Shown here piece after piece: positions 59,850 to 64,000 of a DNA stretch of 64,000 nt. Location: NCBI GenBank assembly GCA_005406025.1, contig BGZK01001415.1, positions 1-64,000 on the forward strand, in the 5' to 3' direction. Position 1 is the first letter of the stretch, and every line of letters starts with the position of its first letter. The notes below the pieces were generated by a model that saw only the letters and a program-made list of their open reading frames with translations, did no database searches and was not told the DNA's origin. Position numbers and translations under genes: made by a program. Origin of the DNA: Eumeta japonica (lineage: Eukaryota > Arthropoda > Insecta > Lepidoptera > Psychidae).

Positions 59850-61195
59850 CTCGTCTGTTTAAGCACTTTAAAGTTATGTAACTGTGAATTGACAATATAT
59901 TTTGTAATTGTAATTAATATTAAAAAATTAAATGTCGTAATTAGTAATTTGAAATCAAGGACATTAGTCTGGTTTTCATACCTTCCAGTTACATTACATA
60001 CGTTTTTAAATGGTTTGTTTGTTAATCAAAACATGATGGGCTGTTGCCAAGGTCCATTAAACTTTGAACGAGAGTCAATGTACATATAAAAGTTTGAATT
60101 GCAAAATTTAAATTTATTAACATAAACGAAACAACGATAACGTTGCAGCTGAATTAAATATAAGAAAATCATCTTCACACGTAAGGTTTTATTAATTTAT
60201 AATCATTTATTCACACGCGGTTCAATCCTTTACTTGATGTCAGGTGAGTTCACCGATAAGCTTATTACTTGAGCACTTGTTCTACTCGACCACTTGTTCC
60301 ATTTAGGCCAGTGTGATTAGCTGTCGCTCCCGTTATAGCAGCATGCGTGGAAAAGTCGCTAACAGCCTGTTATGGATCAGTGTGAAAGCCTCAATGTTTA
60401 AGTAACTCAATATGTATTGAAAGAGAATGCCCAATTTTCTATGGCGCATATTACTACTAGCGCTCATTCCGAAAGTTATAAATCATATACAAAGTCAATA
60501 AGCACTTTTTTGCTAATGCTCTTTTAAATTTATCCATGCAGTACTATAACTTCGTGTTAATTTTATTTCACTATCCAAGAGCCCACTTTATAGTGTCGTT
60601 ATTGTGGGTACGACAATTGTGTTATAATATAAATTAATCCAATTCGATTTTCATGTAAAATGAAATGTTTATTAATTAGACTTAAAAATGTTGAAAACTT
60701 GTAAAAATTATTGCAATCGTAAACTGATTTTAATTATAATTGTAATATTACCGCTTTAATAATGGACAATTTCCTCTGTATATCTTTGCAGTCGGGTTAT
60801 AAAAATCTATAGGCTAAACTATTGCATTATAAGGGTTTATGTTGTGATAAGCGGAAGCGAATCGGTAAATCGATTTTTTTTGACACTTAAATGATCTTAA
60901 ATAAATAACTTAGAATTATAAATATGTAATCAGCACTTCAACGATGAATGGATGGATCATTATGAATACCTTGTAATACTCGATAATTATAATATGTAAT
61001 ACGTGGCAGAAAAGTGGAAAAAATAATCGTATTATGCTCTAAATGCATAAATGTTAAAAAAAAAACAATTTTTTGCATTGAATGCTGTGAGCATTAATAA
61101 TAAGGTCATGCATTAATGCCAAAACTTGACAAAAACAAATGTCATAAACTCAATACATTAGTCAGTGAATGTAATGCTATACGCTCAATCCGAAA
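59850..61195. other. AT-rich intergenic DNA
   Basis: Nothing coding. A tract at 60200-60400 is slightly richer in GC and may be an old repeat. Frame 59889-60089 has no motif. Confidence 0.4.
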
Positions 61196-61530
61196 CCCAA
61201 AAAGCCTTCATTCGAGGCCTCCACTCGTCTCACACGTCAGACGATGAGTGGCGTTCATCGTGAGCAACAAAACGAGCTTCGACGCGAGCCCGAATTACTG
61301 CGTTCTCCGCCTAATAAACGCCATAATGGCCCGTAAACGTTCTGGGGGCTTAGAAAAAGTTATAAAACGCCAGTCCAGAATTCAACTTTATTCCTCGAGA
61401 CTCGTGTTAGTGGCGCGCGCGCCGGCTCCCCGGGTAAACTTGGCGAGATTTATCGCCCGCGGCCCGTTGTTGCAGCGGAAAATGTTATATTACCGCGAAT
61501 TCCTCTTGTTTCGGCCGGGTAAATTCTACC
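61196..61530. other. GC-rich island, candidate conserved non-coding element
   Basis: Contains ccataatggcccgtaaacgt, gttataaaacgcc, gcgcgcgccggctccccggg and gagatttatcgcccgcggcc: GC-rich DNA with embedded TAATGG, CGTAAA, TTTATCG and TTATAA cores. The 99-codon plus frame is basic with no family motif and no convincing splice borders, so I regard the block as regulatory. Confidence 0.45.
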
Positions 61531-63355
61531 CTGAATATTCAAGGTGATTATGAAGAATACAGCGATGATAAATGCGAAGGGATTCTAGTGTTCGAATGGG
61601 GACAATTTTCGATGGCGAACTTTTGTTAATCTGTAAGCGTATGCAGAAATGAAGACCGGATCGTAATGAAAGATAAGCGGTTGAGTTCTCGAATGCTATA
61701 GAGATAAAACTTTTCAACGGTTTCGAAAAGAGGGTTGTCGTTACTTTTTTACAGAAATCATCAACTTGTTGTTATAGGGCTTATTTATTATATGAGTAAA
61801 GTATGAGAAATTTATTTTACTATAAGAATTATTTAAAGTTAATTCATTTGGATAATAACAGGAATGAGGGCTTATTATACTTATAGAACTAATTCAAATA
61901 CGTAGATAATAGAAATGAAATGTAATAGCTGCTAAGTTTTTTATTGAAACTTGTTATTTTTTCATTTATTACCTTCATTTACCAAAGGATGTATATGAAA
62001 GATACACAAATTAAAACACAAAAAATACATTCAAATTGACGTGATATTATTTAACCTATCTATTATGATCATTTTGCACCCTAAAATGATTTATACGTAA
62101 AATGAATGATAAGTTATAATTGGATGAATTCTTTTTTTTTTTGATAAACCCTTTTCCTAACGTTCCTCCAACCCTAAATTTCATGCATACATCTATAACG
62201 CATACTGCATATGCACTATGTACGTAGCTAGTGTTGACCGAAGTTACAATTTTTAAATCATCCACGGATGCCGCTTGCTTGTAAAATCCGGACTCAAGCG
62301 CATATGACCTGTATTCCTAGATATATAACACACACGCCTACGATAAAGGATTCCAGACTCTTCTTTAAATACATAGCTTGTCTATTTAACATAGCAAAGA
62401 GGCTCTAGATTTTAGTTAAAAATATTTACGAGCGATAATAATTGATAGTCTAGACCCTTGAATAAGCTATTGATTTATCGATAGTTTAATCAAGCCTTGT
62501 ATGAGACATTTGGGAATTTCATTCCAATATTGAGCGAAGATAAATAAAAATCGGTTTAGAATTGTTTGTATAAACTTGTTACTTGAATAGAATTGACCAC
62601 CAATTCACCAATTCACAAATTCACCGACTCACCAATTTATTACAATAAATAAATTGGTGAGTTCAAATGTTATCAAGCCGTAAAAAGCAAAGTTGTGGAC
62701 TACAACAGAAATACAAAGGCAGTACAATAATTATATTCATCGCTATGTAGTTCCTTTTAAAAATCTAATTGCCACAAGAGATAAATACAGGATACAGGAG
62801 ATAAATACAAAAAGAAATTTCGCCAAAAAAAAAAGATATGCAGAATGTGATAATAGACAGTCTCTTTTGTTTAATGTTCGAGTTGAACTTAATATTATTA
62901 AAGTCCACCCTAGTTGTATAAAAAAGAATTTGCAGAAAATATTCAAAAAATTGAATAGTTATCCTAAATTCAGACGCATTTTCATTACCTTTATAGAACG
63001 AATTGTAATAATAAATTGGTAGCTTATGATATTATTTACAGACGTATTTTCACAAAAGCATTTACAGAACACGGCAAGAATGGTATTATTGTGTTCGGAG
63101 TTATTTAATTACAGATGATATTAAATCGGACGGTAGATTAATTCAGTAGACGGCCACCTAATGAAAATTCGACAATAACGTCGGAGTTTATGAGATTCGA
63201 TGAATGCAAGAAGTCCGACATTAAAAACGATTTCGATATAAATCGTCTCCTGAAACTCATACAAACCACATATTTCAGAAAGTCAACGATGAAGAAGACC
63301 GAACTGTAAATTATAATACGATCGACGCTAAACAAGAGTCAAACAGGGTATAAAA
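61531..63355. other. AT-rich intergenic DNA with a hairpin
   Basis: A short 9-bp-type repeat (caccaattcaccaattcac, about 62598-62636) leads into a 15-bp perfect hairpin (62627-62641 with 62648-62662, loop acaata). The 109-codon Lys/Arg-rich plus frame 62693-63022 lacks any recognised motif. Confidence 0.45.
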
Positions 63356-63359
63356 AAAA

Positions 63360-63790
63360 GTTACCGCCAACCCGTAAACGACACCTCTTCGCAAATTCAC
63401 AGGCCATGCGGGCCGTGCGCACGCGCCCACGACATAAGCTAAAATAATCGTAAAGAAAGCACAATATTGCCTAAAGTCCGACATCGGATATCTAATAAAG
63501 CCGACGCCGGGACCATAAGTAAGAATAAAACGAGGAGATATTTTCGTTCATAGACGCACATTCCGCTGCCCTATCTCACCATTTGCGGAGGGCCCGAGGA
63601 CGGTAAATTTCGGGTATGCCGTAAAACTGTCAAAACTTTGCGCCCGCGTCACATTAATTGTGCCATTACATCCGTTCTTCGGGGCCCTATCTGCCGCTCT
63701 AGGGTCCGCGCTCTCAGGAGCCAGTGTTACGCGACAGCTCTCGATGTTCGGAGCTAGATTGGCCCTTTGATAATTAGTTATACGAACGGA
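63360..63790. other. GC-rich island, candidate conserved non-coding element
   Basis: Repeated CCGTAAA-type cores (cccgtaaacg at 63371; gccgtaaaac at 63618) plus attaattgtgccattacatc and tttgataattagtta, set in GC-rich DNA (gcgcacgcgcccacg, ggggccctatctgccgctct). No open frame of interest. Confidence 0.45.
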
Positions 63791-63879
63791 CCGCTGGATG
63801 TTCGATGCTTGTCGTTGATTTTAAAAAGGACAGAAGTTAGGGTCCTTAATTGAAAATAACAAAAATATTTTTTTAAAGG

Positions 63880-64000
63880 GCGTCGGTGGCTCTGTGGTTA
63901 CTATACATTGTCTTTGCACTAAGAGGCACCACTGGATTAGGTTCTGACCTCGAGCAAATTGACCATGAGTTTTTAACTTGAGTCGATTTATGACACACGC
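63880..64000 (+). mobile_element. tRNA-derived SINE head, cut by the window end
   Basis: gggcgtcggtggctctgtgg followed by ttactatac resembles a tRNA A box region, and ggattaggttctgacctcga a degenerate B box about 50 bp on. The body runs off the window. Confidence 0.5.

Noticed and set aside
61248..61547. 99-codon plus frame in a GC-rich block
   Set aside because: There is no family motif or compatible splice sites, and the nucleotide texture is that of a non-coding conserved element.
62693..63022. 109-codon Lys/Arg-rich plus frame
   Set aside because: It is a low-complexity A-rich frame with no recognised motif and no supporting context.

Overview
This looks like an AT-rich insect chromosome segment, probably from a moth or butterfly. 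Protein-coding exons are short GC-rich islands separated by long AT-rich introns with GT/AG borders. The rest is arthropod repeat material: tRNA-derived SINEs, a BEL/Pao LTR element, a Penelope-like element, pogo- and mariner-type DNA transposons, and Helitron-like remnants. The dispersed 'gtaggcagagactatag...' repeats are of a kind I associate with Lepidoptera. That order assignment is inference from repeat style; nothing decisive such as rDNA or mtDNA is present. No bacterial genes, CRISPR arrays or canonical tRNA/rRNA genes were seen.

The one host gene I can reconstruct lies on the minus strand from about 40.5 kb down to 12.06 kb. Spliced across eleven or twelve exons with compatible phases, it encodes a protein of about 446 residues (about 506 if the exon at 38.1-38.3 kb is included). 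It belongs to the MINDY-4 deubiquitinase family and is most like MINDY-4B. The segment that should hold the catalytic Cys (GGPCG in active members) reads RNGARS, so it is probably a pseudoenzyme, although the histidine motif is kept. Intron sizes range from about 350 bp to about 8 kb, and several introns carry transposon debris.

The left end (1.07-5.13 kb) is a nested transposon. An outer pogo-like element with 24-bp inverted termini and TA duplications carries an internally deleted transposase gene (HTH plus PHD-like zinc finger). Inside it sits a 2.8-kb element with about 500-bp inverted repeats and a broken gene for an XPG/FEN-like nuclease-type protein.

From 40.5 to 64 kb I find no convincing host gene. 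This half holds a 120-bp tandem pair (43.5 kb), an approximately 103-bp x 14 degenerate tandem array (45.7-47.1 kb), a Penelope-like element with 173-bp inverted repeats (48.45-49.41 kb), an approximately 115-bp x 7 array (51.2-52.1 kb), a decayed BEL/Pao element (52.9-57.6 kb), and a 463-bp inverted-repeat element carrying an 88-bp near-perfect palindrome (59.4-59.85 kb). GC-rich islands at 0.5-0.95, 9.6-9.9, 25.4-25.7, 31.4-31.6, 38.4-38.6, 49.6-49.9, 61.2-61.5 and 63.4-63.8 kb look like conserved non-coding/regulatory DNA rather than exons.
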